DNA of 64,000 nt from Gnomoniopsis sp. IMI 355080. Taxonomy: Eukaryota > Ascomycota > Sordariomycetes > Diaporthales > Gnomoniaceae. Position 1 is the first letter of the stretch, and the number at the start of each line of letters is the position of its first letter. Below the pieces are notes generated by a model. That model was not told the origin of the DNA. It made no database searches and saw only the letters and a program-made list of their open reading frames with translations. Below, piece by piece: positions 42,661 through 53,200 of this stretch. A program made the translations under genes and the position numbers. The stretch is from assembly GCA_027946555.1 (NCBI GenBank), contig JAPEVC010000024.1:1-64000 (forward strand), written 5' to 3'.

Positions 42661-43467
42661 ATGGCATCCTCAAACCTTCCGTCTGTGCTAGGCACTTCGA
42701 TCCGACCAATATCCATTCTACTCATCAATCCCAATTCGACGGCATCCATGACCCAAGCATGTCTGCGTAGCATAGCCGCCACCCTCCCACCACACGTGAC
42801 TGTCTATGGTTTCACCGCCCCTTGTACAGCGCCTTCAGCAATCGAGGGGCGGGCGGACGCAGTCCTCTCCGCGGCGGACTGCTTTCGTGCGCTCCGACCC
42901 ATCATCGCCACTGCCCAACCGCCCTTTGAGGCCTTTCTGGTGGCCTGCTTCTCTGCTCATCCGCTGATCCCCATGCTACGTGAGGAATATACTCAGCCGG
43001 CCATCGGGATCATGGAGGCCGCGCTGTATGCGAGCCGGATGTGCGGTGATAAAGTCAGCGTGCTCACCACAGGGCAGAGGTCAAGATTCCTACATCAAGA
43101 CTCGATCAATACAGCGTATGGACTAGGGAATTTCTCCGTGGGATGTGAAGCTGCCGATGTGAGTGTCCTGGAGCTGGAGACGAAGCCCAAGGAAGAGGTG
43201 TATGCGGGTCTGGTAGGTGCGGCGAGGAGATTGGTGGAACGAGGAGCAGACTGTATTTGCCTGGGCTGTGCAGGTATGACCGAGATGCAGGAGGTGTGTC
43301 AGAAGGCAGTGGGGATGGACGAGAGGGAGGTCATGGTTGTTGACGGAGTGGGGGTTGGGGTGCATTTTCTGATATCGTTGGTGAGGGAAGGCTTAGGAAC
43401 GGCAAAAAGGGGTTCCTATAGGAGCTCGGCTGTGGGTAGAGAGAAGAGGGCACAAGATTGGGTTTGA
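42661..43467 (+). CDS. Hydantoin/Asp-Glu racemase family protein (DCG1-like)
   Basis: 268 residues, one exon. ILLINPNSTASMTQACLRSI at 19-38 is the start of the hydantoin racemase family, where INPNS-T--M is diagnostic. The two catalytic cysteines of the Asp/Glu/hydantoin racemases are present: Cys96 in LVACFSAHP and Cys203 in LGCAGMTEM. A second family block is AIGIMEAALYASRMCGDKVSVLTTGQR. The expected length is about 240; the extra residues form a basic C-terminal tail (KRGSYRSSAVGREKRAQDWV). The yeast relative Dcg1 sits among allantoin genes, so allantoin racemase is an alternative. Next to a hydantoinase on the same strand, the likely role is interconverting L- and D-5-monosubstituted hydantoins. 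Confidence 0.9.
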   Translation: MASSNLPSVLGTSIRPISILLINPNSTASMTQACLRSIAATLPPHVTVYGFTAPCTAPSAIEGRADAVLSAADCFRALRPIIATAQPPFEAFLVACFSAHPLIPMLREEYTQPAIGIMEAALYASRMCGDKVSVLTTGQRSRFLHQDSINTAYGLGNFSVGCEAADVSVLELETKPKEEVYAGLVGAARRLVERGADCICLGCAGMTEMQEVCQKAVGMDEREVMVVDGVGVGVHFLISLVREGLGTAKRGSYRSSAVGREKRAQDWV

Positions 43468-45998
43468 CCTGGTGTCTCCCATGCTCCTATTCTTCTCGGT
43501 ACAAGCAAAGATGGCAAGTTGTGGTCCCGGAATAGGGAATTACTGTATGACCAGTGGTTGATCACGAATATCAATGGTCCGTGAAGGGCCCAGGGAGATT
43601 ATTTCCCCCTCAATATCAAATAAGACTCGTCGATAGTCATCTTCCTTCACACCTCCGTCCGTTTGCCATCGATTCGAACACAAGGCCGCCATGAAATTTG
43701 CTGATACAGTGCCAGATGTGGGAGCTTGCCAGGGTCGAGGTCTCTGCTGAGGTCCAGTTGATACAATACTGCACTTCGCACAGTTGCTGGCTTTCACGAT
43801 CCCACAGCATGTGACAAGATGAGCAAGTCATCTGTTATGCGGCAACCCGGATAAAACGAGCGTCAGGATTTTCGGCTAGACGGAGGCGTGGTCCGATCGA
43901 ACCTCTACGTACCTAATCCGTGGGGATCGTACATGCCAAGGGACTCAAGAACAGAAACTAACTCTTGGAGAAGGTGTCAGTTCTGAAGCGGCAGCCTTGA
44001 TATCACGGCGGACCGTGCCACTCGGTCGGGTGAAACTAATGTAAACGGGTCCTAGTAAAAAGTCCGGTGCATGTCAAACTGCATTTGCCGTTGTGGCCGC
44101 TAGTAAATGGTGTGAAAGATGTGCCGGTCTTCCTCGAAATGCCTAGCCACCTACCTACTTAACTTAAACAAGCTTGACCCATGTTTGTGAGATATATCGC
44201 TCTCCTGCATGACATGAAGTATCAATACTCGCTTCTCCGGCATCCAGGCTTTTTTCAAGCCATGAATTTGACAAGTGCTCGCCTCCAAGGAATACTTCAT
44301 CAACGTGTCTGTTAGGCCAAGGCTGCATGTGCAGGCTCCAGCTCACTTTAACCAGAATCGATCGAGTGGGGAAGTTGACCATGCAGCAGCTGGCATGCGA
44401 AGGAACGCTGCGGTGACGCTCTGATGATTCGGCTCCCAAGAGAATGGTCTCGCTGAGCTGGAAGCCTATGCACGTCCTTTCTATTTCCGTTCCTGCGAAC
44501 CTTGCTGGATGAGAAAGGTCACAATCCACCTGTCCTCGGGGCCTGGATCTCGATCATAACCTTAGAAGTCTTTCAGTAAGTAGGTAGGAGGTCATGTTCC
44601 GGAAGGCCGTGAGGCGTCAGGTCAAGGAAACTTAAATGGCCTTTTGCGAAGGAGCTTAACCCTCTGAAAAGTCCTTGCTAAGATCTTCATCACCAAAAGC
44701 ATGGTCTCGCCCTTGTTTCAACGCCCCAACAATGTAGGGGAAACGGCAACTTGTGCAAGGAATTACTCCTCGCCTCAGCTTCCAGACAGAGCCTGGATTC
44801 GATGCAGTTATGTCCTAATCGAGAACTGCCATGCAGTGTGCACCAAGGTACCCCCGCTTTCTGTCACTCAGATCGAAACTGGGGAAAATCTGGGGTAACA
44901 TGGGGCTGTACATCAAGGGTCTCGAGGAGGTCAATCTGCGATGAGGATTTCCAGGCTCCCCACCCCTCCTCCCCCGCGTACGTGGACGTCTGCCGTCCGG
45001 CCACCACACCTTCCACACCATCCCTCCAACACTCATCCAATGAGCATCTTGAAGCTAAACCCCGCAAAATCTGGGAGAGCTTCCAAGAGCTCTTCCTTGT
45101 CCCATAATGCGGCCAAGACGCCTGACGCGTACGGGCTACGGTACTGATACATAGTGCTGTACAACAACCCCAACAGTTGCTTTGCTACTTCGGACGGAGA
45201 ACCATGTAAGCTGATTGGTCAATTCATAGGACATTGGCCGATAGCTATCGCTTCGCCTTCGCTATGTCGATCTCGCTGACAGCTCGCGTACCGCACATAC
45301 ACCCTTCGTCTGTCTTGTCTTGAATGGCATAATGCTTGCCGATAAACGGCACTTTGGACGTAAGCATCAGTTTTTGAACAGTTGCACAATCGCAAAGGAG
45401 GACATAAGGCAGTATCAAAAGAGCCAGCTTCGTCTGATGCTTTGTGAATCTCAAGACTACCTAGGTACGCTTAACAGACCTCTACCTCCTTTTGTTCAAC
45501 AACTGCTTCTTCTCTATCGATCACCGGCTTCAGGAGGCTGTAAATCCACGAGTTTGGGGCTCACGCTCCGGTATTCCGGAAGCAAATGACTTGCTCATGG
45601 TATGCCATCATTGGTGCCCGCAGACATTCCAAGGAGGGGAACTGCATCAAATCTCAGGATTTGCCAATGGTTTACCATAATACATTAGGCAAAGCCTCCA
45701 AACGCCAGTTACACGATCTCCAAGTGCGGAACTTTCTCGGAATCTTGTACATGTGGAGAGAAGGATTGTTTTGCGTCACTTCCCCCGGATTGATGCGCCT
45801 CAGGGATGGACTCCAACAAGCGATGGTCAAGGAACAGGGTCACATCATGACCACCTTGTGGACAGCTTCATGCCTATATTATGCCCATCTAGCTGTTTCT
45901 TCTTCCCGGTTGCTTCTCGTCTGCCTTTCTACTTACCTCGTAGAAGAGATTGACCATACAGGATTCGATAATCTGGTATTATTGAACAGTCAGCAAAG
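43468..45998. other. Intergenic, no gene seen
   Basis: About 2.5 kb between racemase and alcohol oxidase. Short frames on both strands have no recognisable domain. Holds ACTACCTAGGTACGC at 45457-45470 and TCCGG-TATT-CCGGA at 45567-45580, an inverted repeat 419 nt before the oxidase ATG. Confidence 0.5.
45567..45580. promoter_or_regulatory. Inverted repeat TCCGG-N4-CCGGA upstream of alcohol oxidase
   Basis: Five-base arms in inverted orientation around TATT. CGG half-sites of this kind are bound by Zn2Cys6 factors; no specific regulator can be named. Confidence 0.3.
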
Positions 45999-48265
45999 AT
46001 GGGCGAATATATCATGAACCCGCCGTTGAGCACCCTCCCGGAGGAGTTCGACATCATTGTCTGCGGTGGAGGTAGTTGTGGGTGTGTGGTGGCCGGCCGG
46101 TAAGTCAATATAGTCCATATTCTTCTTAGTATGTTGCTTTTCTGAAGCCCTTCAGGCTGGCCAACTTGGACCACAATCTCAAAGTCCTTCTCATCGAGGC
46201 CGGCGAGAGCAACCTCAACAACCCTTGGGTGTTCCGACCAGGAATTTACCCCAGGAACATGAAGCTGGACTCGAAGACGGCTTCCTTTTACGAGTCTCGC
46301 CCTTCCAAATGGCTGGCAGGCCGCCGTGCCGTCGTGCCTTGCGCCCACATCCTGGGCGGTGGCTCCTCCATAAATTTCATGATGTACACTCGAGCCTCCG
46401 CTTCGGACTACGATGACTTCCAGGCCAAGGGCTGGACGACAAAGGAGCTATTGCCCCTTATGAAAAAGCACGAGACATACCAGCGTCCCTCTCACAATAG
46501 AAACATCCACGGATACGAGGGTCCTATCAAGGTGTCTTTCGGTAACTACACGTACCCCATCAAAGAAGACTTCCTTCGTGCTGCCGAGACCCAGGGAATT
46601 CCTGTCGTAGACGATCTGCAGGATCTCGTCACTGGACACGGAGCCGAACACTGGCTTAAGTGGATTAACAGAGACACTGGTCGCCGAAGCGACAGTGCTC
46701 ACGGTTACGTCCACTCTACTCGTGCCGTGCACTCAAACCTGTACTTGGCTTGCAACACCAAGGTTGACAAGGTCGTCATTGAGAACGGCCGAGCCGTCGG
46801 TGTCAAGACGGTCCCCACCAAGCCAGCTGGTGGCTCTCCAAAGAATCGGATCTTCAAGGCCCGAAAGCAGATCATCGTCTCGGGTGGTACCCTTTCCTCT
46901 CCACTCATTCTTCAGCGCTCCGGTATTGGTGACCCACAGAAGCTGCGTGCCGTTGGTGTTGAGCCCATCGTCGACCTTCCCGGTGTCGGCCTCAACTTCC
47001 AGGACCACTACCTCACCTTCTCCACCTACCGTGCGAAGCCAGGCACCGAGAGCTTTGATGACTTCCTCCGGGGTGATCCAGAAGTCCAGCGAAGTAAGTT
47101 TGTATCTCTTGTGATGAAAAAAAAAAGAATTGACGTGACGATTCTAACGAATTTCACCTTCACAGGGGTTTACGACGAATGGAACCTCAAGGGCACAGGC
47201 CCACTGGCTACCAATGGCATTGAAGCCGGTGTCAAGATCAGGCCGACTGAAGAGGAGCTTAAGGAGTTCGAAAGATGGCCGACTCCTCACTTCAAGGACG
47301 GATGGAAGTCATACTTTGAGAACAAGCCCGACAAGCCGGTCATGCACTACAGCGTCATCTCTGGCTGGTTCGGTGACCACATGCTCATGCCACCGGGAAA
47401 TTTCTTCACCATGTTCCACTTCCTGGAGTACCCATTCTCTCGTGGGTTCACTCACATCAAGAGCCCCGACCCATACGCGTCTCCTGATTTCGACACTGGC
47501 TTTATGAACGATGAAAGAGATATGGTCCCGATGGTCTGGGGCTATATCAAGTCTCGTGAGACAGCTCGCCGCATGGATGCCTACGCTGGTGAAGTCGAGA
47601 CCATGGTAAGTTGCTTTTCCTCCATTTATCCTGACGTTATCGCGCGGCTGACACTTCATACAGCACCCATTCTTCGACAATGACTCCCCTGCTCGCGCCC
47701 GGGACATGGATTTGGCCACCACCAATGCCTATGCTCTACCCGGCAACCTGTCTGCCAATATTGGTCACGGCAGCTGGTCCATGCCACTTGCCCCAGCCGA
47801 GACACAGCCAGAAGTTCATCTACTGAACTCTAGCCGTAAGGAAGTCCGCTCAGAGCTGAAGTATGGCACTCGTGACATTCAGGCTATCGAAGAGTGGGTC
47901 AAGCGCCATGTGGAGAGCACCTGGCACAGTCTGGGCACTTGCTCGATGGCTCCTAGGGAGGGCAATAGCATTGTCAAGCACGGTGTGCTTGATGAGCGGC
48001 TGAATGTTCATGGTGTCAAGGGGCTGAAGGTTGCTGATCTATCTATCTGCCCAGATAACGTTGGATGTAAGTTTCATGATAACTCCTGCTATAAAAAATC
48101 AAGTGCTAACAAGGCCAAGGCAACACTTATTCGACTGCCCTCCTCATCGGCGAGAAGTGCGCTGTTCTTACTGGCGAGGATCTCGGATACTCTGGCTCCG
48201 CCTTGGACATGAAAGTTCCGGAGTACAATGCTCCTGGCGAGTTGAAGTTGCCGCTGCGTCTATAG
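45999..48265 (+). CDS. AOX-type alcohol (methanol) oxidase, GMC family
   Basis: Five exons: 45999-46099, 46156-47093, 47166-47605, 47664-48066 and 48120-48265; all junctions close in frame, 675 residues. FAD-binding FDIIVCGGGSCGCVVAGRLANLDHNLKVLLIEAGE at the N-terminus, then NPWVFRPGIYPRNMKLDSKTASFY, ILGGGSSINFMMYTRASASDYDDFQ, GPLATNGIEAGVKIRP and TWHSLGTCSMAPRE (with the catalytic His of GMC enzymes). The sequence follows methylotrophic yeast alcohol oxidase almost block for block, including SADSAHG/VHSTR and CNTYSTALLIGEKCAVLTGEDLGYSG at the end. The enzyme oxidises short primary alcohols to aldehyde and H2O2, normally in peroxisomes. The C-terminus is PLRL, not a standard PTS1. A second Met at 46014 is an alternative start. 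Confidence 0.95.
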
Positions 48266-48595
48266 TGGTTCAACTAGGGATAAGGTTGCGGTGTTTTGAT
48301 GGTTCAGAGTCATACTGTTTTCCCTCCGTCAACGGTCTTTCACGATTCGGGACATAATACTTGGAGATTTTAACTTGTAGTTTGGAAGTTCTTCAACCAG
48401 AAAACTAGGCACAAAAATCGCACGCCGTTGATTGCGCCATTGCTATCTTGCCATCGCTGTCCCGTGCTTCCATGATAAAAATAAAGGTATTATTTATGTC
48501 GAGTTACCCGCCATGATATAGCCAAGCTAACTTCATCATTGACTTCATCGCTGAATCCTCCTTCGTTGAATGTACCACAAGTCAGTGTCTACTGA

Positions 48596-49744
48596 TTATC
48601 CTCGTTTGAAGTCCTGAGGGGAAAAAGGCCCCTCGTGGCCGTGCCGTGTCCTGGGTCGCGAAGCACGTGGAAGCTCAAGAATAACCGGCGGGGGTCCTGT
48701 CGGATAGTGTCCCTGTCGACGACCTTCACCGGTGTACCGCGTATCGTATCCTTCGCCCCTTGGCGGTCCTCGTCCGGTTGGGCTTGGTCTCTGCCCGATT
48801 TCGGAAACATTCACCCTGGCATCTCTCTCGTCCATTCGAGCCTTTACTTTCGCAACCGTAGTTGAGTCATCGCTCGAATCCGAAGAATTGTACACGTTGC
48901 AGCTCTCGCCCAAGGGTCTCCTCCAAAGACCTAGAGGAGTGTTTCCACGACTGCCTCTGCCTGGACCAGGGCCACCGTCGAATCGAGGGTTATTGATATC
49001 CTCAGGTCCATCTCCGCCATCTCTGATCTGCTTCAACATCATCCTACTCGTTGTGACCTCCCTTTCCATACGCCTTAACATGACCCTCTGCACCGTGTCA
49101 GATAGCTTCATCACGTCGCTTTTGCTCTGCCACCATACGAAGCGATGAATCAAGTCACATTTGTAAAGATGTGTATAGTTGGCCGTGCTGCCAACTTCGC
49201 CGTGCATCTCGATGTCCTCGCGTAGATCCTTCTCTTTCACAAGATCGTCCTCGGCCCACGTGCCGCCCCGGTGAACCACCTCGGCCTTCGCCCCGTTGCT
49301 TATCAGGAACGGGCGCTCTAAAGCCTTGAATCTACGCCACAAGTCTCGGATCGTCAGGTAGTGCAGGCTTAATGTTTGTTCGCAGTGCGTCAAGGCGTAG
49401 CCATAGCTTCCCTTGAGGTTCCCGTTGCTGTAACTTGAGTTCAGCCTACTGCGGCTCGAGCTTCGTTGTCGACCTGCGTGAGCTGGATGGCGTGAGCGCC
49501 GGGATTCTTGGATCTGCGCCTTCTTGTTGCGGAGTTCGCGTGTTTGCTGGCGAAGAGCTTCTCGCTCTTCGAGTATTTGTTCCCTTAAATTCCCAAGAAT
49601 GTCGCGTATCTCTTCGGGTGCTTTTTGCAAGGTGGAGACGAAGTTGGCGTAAAGTGCACAGAGGTTGAAGAGTGTCAATGTGAATGACAATATGCCTATG
49701 ACGAAGGAGACATATGAAAGTGAAGAAGGGAACGAAGAATCCAT
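48596..49744 (-). CDS. Membrane-anchored coiled-coil protein, unknown function
   Basis: 382 residues from ATG 49744. An N-terminal transmembrane helix, SYVSFVIGILSFTLTLFNLCALYANFV, is followed by a charged coiled coil, EEIRDILGNLREQILEEREALRQQTRELRNKK, then an Arg/Ser-rich segment. A central folded part (YALTHCEQTLSLHYLTIRDLWRRFKALERPFL ... LIHRFVWWQSKSDVMKLSDTVQRVMLRRMEREVTTSRMMLKQI) has Trp/His-rich motifs and regular helices. The C-terminal third is Gly/Pro/Arg-rich and probably disordered. Proteins with this order (TM, coil, conserved W-rich helices, disordered tail) occur widely in filamentous ascomycetes without assigned function. No catalytic motif seen. Convergent with the alcohol oxidase. 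Confidence 0.8.
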   Translation of the reverse strand: MDSSFPSSLSYVSFVIGILSFTLTLFNLCALYANFVSTLQKAPEEIRDILGNLREQILEEREALRQQTRELRNKKAQIQESRRSRHPAHAGRQRSSSRSRLNSSYSNGNLKGSYGYALTHCEQTLSLHYLTIRDLWRRFKALERPFLISNGAKAEVVHRGGTWAEDDLVKEKDLREDIEMHGEVGSTANYTHLYKCDLIHRFVWWQSKSDVMKLSDTVQRVMLRRMEREVTTSRMMLKQIRDGGDGPEDINNPRFDGGPGPGRGSRGNTPLGLWRRPLGESCNVYNSSDSSDDSTTVAKVKARMDERDARVNVSEIGQRPSPTGRGPPRGEGYDTRYTGEGRRQGHYPTGPPPVILELPRASRPRTRHGHEGPFSPQDFKRG

Positions 49745-51130
49745 GGCAATTGCGTTCAACTTTGCTGGTACGATCTGCGAACTACGCTCGTCACGATCTT
49801 CGCGCGAATGGGTGAGAGGCCGAGCGCCCAGAAGATCTTAATTCTTGTCCAGTAGATCGTGCGGCGCATATGAGACGCAGAAATTAAGAGTCACAGAATT
49901 TGGACTCGAGAAGACCGGTCAATTTGATAGGAAAGAGAAGACATCGCTCCTCACAAACTGCGACTCGCCCATGTTTTAGTTCCCGAACTACATCAATATT
50001 AGTGGCGTACTAAGATGATGACGGTTGTACCGTATTAGGCACATGAGTGGTTCGTGATGTGGAGCTGCCGGAGCAACGATCTGGTTGCTTCCGAGAAAAG
50101 ATCATTTAATAGAGCTGCGAAACGTATAGATCTGGGCTTTGACAGATAGCCCAAAGCACTATGAAAGCAAGACCCAGCCTACGGAATCCGGAACAACAAG
50201 ACTAAACAAGCTCGGGATGTCAGGCATTAGCGTGTTGTGGAGCATATTTGTGATGAGCATGGACCCAGAGCCTAATCATGAAAGCATCATTTTTCAGCGC
50301 ATCTGCGAAGGCCCACCCGAAGGGCAGATTCTTTATTAGGCGGCTTGGCTGGGTAGCGACACAGCTCTGACAGTTCATGCAAAGGTCGGTGGAAAGCTTG
50401 AAGCGGCTACTCAGCCGGGTGATCATGAGCCACGACATCGCTTTCTACAGCCATCATGCTTGCTGGCCATGATTGGTTGCTTAGACAACACGACAAGGCT
50501 TACGCGACCTCAAGAACAACGTGAGTGAGCCTGACTGACTACCCGACGGAATGTGAGAGCATCCTGCCACGACTCCAAGTCGAATCAAGCGAGGAATTCC
50601 CTTGCCAGCCACGAATGCGTTTATGGTCGTCCGTATTCCCAGCCACATTGATTTTCATCGCCAACTTTCAGATCACGTCCCAGGCTCAGTGCGGCGAGGT
50701 AAACCTTCGGCAAATCATCTCGACCAGGCGCAATGATAGTCCGGCAATGAGATTCATTACTAGATTGGACATGACAAACCCAAACGAAAACAAGCAAATT
50801 GCAATCTGCTTCTCGAGGTCAAGCCTGCGGCAGACACGATGCGTTGTAAACTAATCAGGGGTAACAGTACCACAATTCTTCGTTCAGTCAGCACGTCCAA
50901 ATCAAAGGCTTGCCATGGAATTTGTTCTGCATTGTCAAGAACGTGGATATTGACAAGGTCAACCTGGTAAGGGACCGTGAGGATATTATGTGATACTATT
51001 TACAAAGAAGGTCTAATTTGGTATCAATCGCCCCAAAACCCAATTTCCATCTGGAGCATGTCAACAAAACTCCAACGGTCGAGTAGAATAATTGTATTGC
51101 TAACGTCGCTGGCATACATGCATTCTTGCC
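49745..51130. other. Intergenic, no gene seen
   Basis: About 1.4 kb. A rightward 109-codon frame at 50525-50854 has no start context or family resemblance and is not called. Confidence 0.5.
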
Positions 51131-53200
51131 TCAGAAAATGAAAATGGCGCCAGCGAATGCGGCCAGCGCAAGCCCGCCGGCGCCAATGGTAACCGTCTTA
51201 CTGCCACCGCTGGACACAACAATACAGTCTATGCCTGAGCAAGAATCCGTCTGCGTCGAAGAGGCAGACGAGCTGGTAATGGTACCGTTGCCACCATTAT
51301 AGGCGGCAGCACTAGCCGCAGCTGTTGCTTGTGTCATCCACTCAAGAGATATACTTGTTGGCGTTCCCGTTGCCATCTCAAGGCCACCGCCCGTCTCAGT
51401 GGCAGAAATCACTTCCGTGCTCGCCTTGGACGATGAGGAGGTGGCGCTTGCAGCCGCCGCGGCGGTGAGAGTTGTCTTGCGCGTGCTCAAGGCAGTAGAC
51501 TTTGACACGCTGGAGCTGGCGGTGGCTTCAACTGGTGAATTTTCTGTAGTGGCCGATCCGCTGGGAGAAGGAATGGGGACACCACTTGGAGCAGATGCCA
51601 CTAGCGAAGAGGCCTTCCGGCTCGCGGAGGCCTCTGCCGCGGTGACTGGACAAATCGTCGTCGACACTTTGACGACCTCGGTCACATCACCAACGCTGCA
51701 TGAGGCAGAAGCCGTGGGAGCGCATGAAGTAACAGTGGACAGAGACGTTATCAGAATGGTGCTGGTGGTGAGCTTCTGGGATGTTGAGGTCGAGTACCTG
51801 GTAATGGTGGTGTGCGGAGTGGGAGAGGCGGCTGGCAAGTTTGTGGCACTGGCAAGAGACTCAGATGCTGGAGTGGTCTGCGCCGCCACGACGACGCTGC
51901 TCTCGCTGGCCAGCACGGAGCTCTGCGAAGCCTCAGAGGCGGTCACAGGGCAGATGGTGGTGTCAACCACGACGACCACAGTGGTCTCGGAGCCAAACTC
52001 GTCGGTGGATGTCGAGGTACCGTAGATATAACTGGTCGTGTGATGGAAAGGCTCGACAGCCTCGGTCACAGCAGCATTCTGAGCGGAGGTAGAAGTGGTG
52101 GCATCAAGAGTTGATTCCAGCACGGAGCCTACTCCAGTCAGAAGCCCCGCGACGGCTGCGCTCGTGGTGGTGGGAGAGATGAGAGAAGCCGACGCAGTGA
52201 CAGAAGCCGCCGCTACTCCCAATTTGTAGTATTGAATTCCCTCGATCATGAAGTAAGTCTCGGCAAACGCAGACGGGTTATTGGCGACATAGTTGGCGCA
52301 AGTGGCGCCGGTCTGGGCAGAGCAAGTCTCGTTCCAAAACGTCGGGCTGCCTGCAGTATCGCCGCAGAAATCAATGTCGAAGACAAGCTGCTGATTGGCA
52401 AAAGACTTGCTCAGGTCACAGTTGGCCTGCTCGACAAGTAGCGTGGGGTTACCCCATGCATTGGAGCTCGGGTCTGGGGTCCCAGCCGTGATATCAGAAG
52501 GGACAGCGCTTGGGAGCCAGCTCCAGATCTTGATGGCAGAATCTGTCCACTCCATCGCAAAGGTAGCTCCTGTCGTTGAGCTCCAGACTCCAGAGTCATC
52601 TTTCACACCGCAGCCGGTCCCATCCTCCTCGTTGTTGCAGTTCTGGGTCATGACGGTGCCTTCGATGCCCGTGGTCGTCAAGGAGCATGCCCCGGCAATG
52701 GTCTCGTTTGTGTGCATAGCCATTCGGTTATACTCCATCATGTTCCAACCTTCAAAGTAATCAATCTCGCCCATGGTCAACCAGGGGCTGCCGAAAGACC
52801 AGAAGGCAGGCCAAGCACCACAGGCTTGTACGGGCATGTGTGAAAACTTGGCAATCATGAGACCCTCGTTGTACATGGCTTTGCTCGTCATGCGTACGCT
52901 GTCTCGACCCGTTCCATCCGGATCATACGTGCTATTTGCGTCCGGGCCAATATAGATGCCCCCAGTCGAGGTCGATATCAGCCCCATACTCTCAGCCTCA
53001 GCCTGGCCCCGGTATTGCACATATCCATGCGTATCGTCCCACGAGTCTCCGCTCGTATAAGTGCTAGTGAAGAAGTCGAATTTGTCGAAAAAGTTGTCTA
53101 CTGTGTATTCTTCCGATAATTGGTAAGATTCTGTGGCTGCTCTGACAGCAGTGGCGCAGGCCACAGCCGCGCTGATCTTCTTGAAGGCGGAGGGAGCCAT
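51131..53200 (-). CDS. GPI-anchored GH16 endo-beta-glucanase
   Basis: 689 residues, single exon. Signal peptide at about 1-21. GH16 domain at about 25-325 with catalytic motif GEIDYFEGWN: Glu145 nucleophile, Asp147, Glu150 acid/base. WPAFW upstream and the Cys-rich SLTTTGIEGTVMTQNCNNEEDGTGC region fit the fungal endo-1,3(4)-beta-glucanase subgroup. Residues 330-645 form a Ser/Thr/Ala-rich stalk, expected to be O-mannosylated. It contains two copies of TTICPVTAxEAS (414-425 and 514-525), a repeat seen in fungal wall proteins. The tail (SSGG, then a hydrophobic segment ending AAFAGAIFIF) is a GPI-anchor signal. Likely attached to plasma membrane or cell wall and remodelling beta-glucan there. 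Confidence 0.94.
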   Translation of the reverse strand: MAPSAFKKISAAVACATAVRAATESYQLSEEYTVDNFFDKFDFFTSTYTSGDSWDDTHGYVQYRGQAEAESMGLISTSTGGIYIGPDANSTYDPDGTGRDSVRMTSKAMYNEGLMIAKFSHMPVQACGAWPAFWSFGSPWLTMGEIDYFEGWNMMEYNRMAMHTNETIAGACSLTTTGIEGTVMTQNCNNEEDGTGCGVKDDSGVWSSTTGATFAMEWTDSAIKIWSWLPSAVPSDITAGTPDPSSNAWGNPTLLVEQANCDLSKSFANQQLVFDIDFCGDTAGSPTFWNETCSAQTGATCANYVANNPSAFAETYFMIEGIQYYKLGVAAASVTASASLISPTTTSAAVAGLLTGVGSVLESTLDATTSTSAQNAAVTEAVEPFHHTTSYIYGTSTSTDEFGSETTVVVVVDTTICPVTASEASQSSVLASESSVVVAAQTTPASESLASATNLPAASPTPHTTITRYSTSTSQKLTTSTILITSLSTVTSCAPTASASCSVGDVTEVVKVSTTICPVTAAEASASRKASSLVASAPSGVPIPSPSGSATTENSPVEATASSSVSKSTALSTRKTTLTAAAAASATSSSSKASTEVISATETGGGLEMATGTPTSISLEWMTQATAAASAAAYNGGNGTITSSSASSTQTDSCSGIDCIVVSSGGSKTVTIGAGGLALAAFAGAIFIF

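Noticed and set aside
50525..50854. Rightward 109-codon frame
   Set aside because: No start context, no domain and no partner exons; base composition like the surrounding intergenic DNA.
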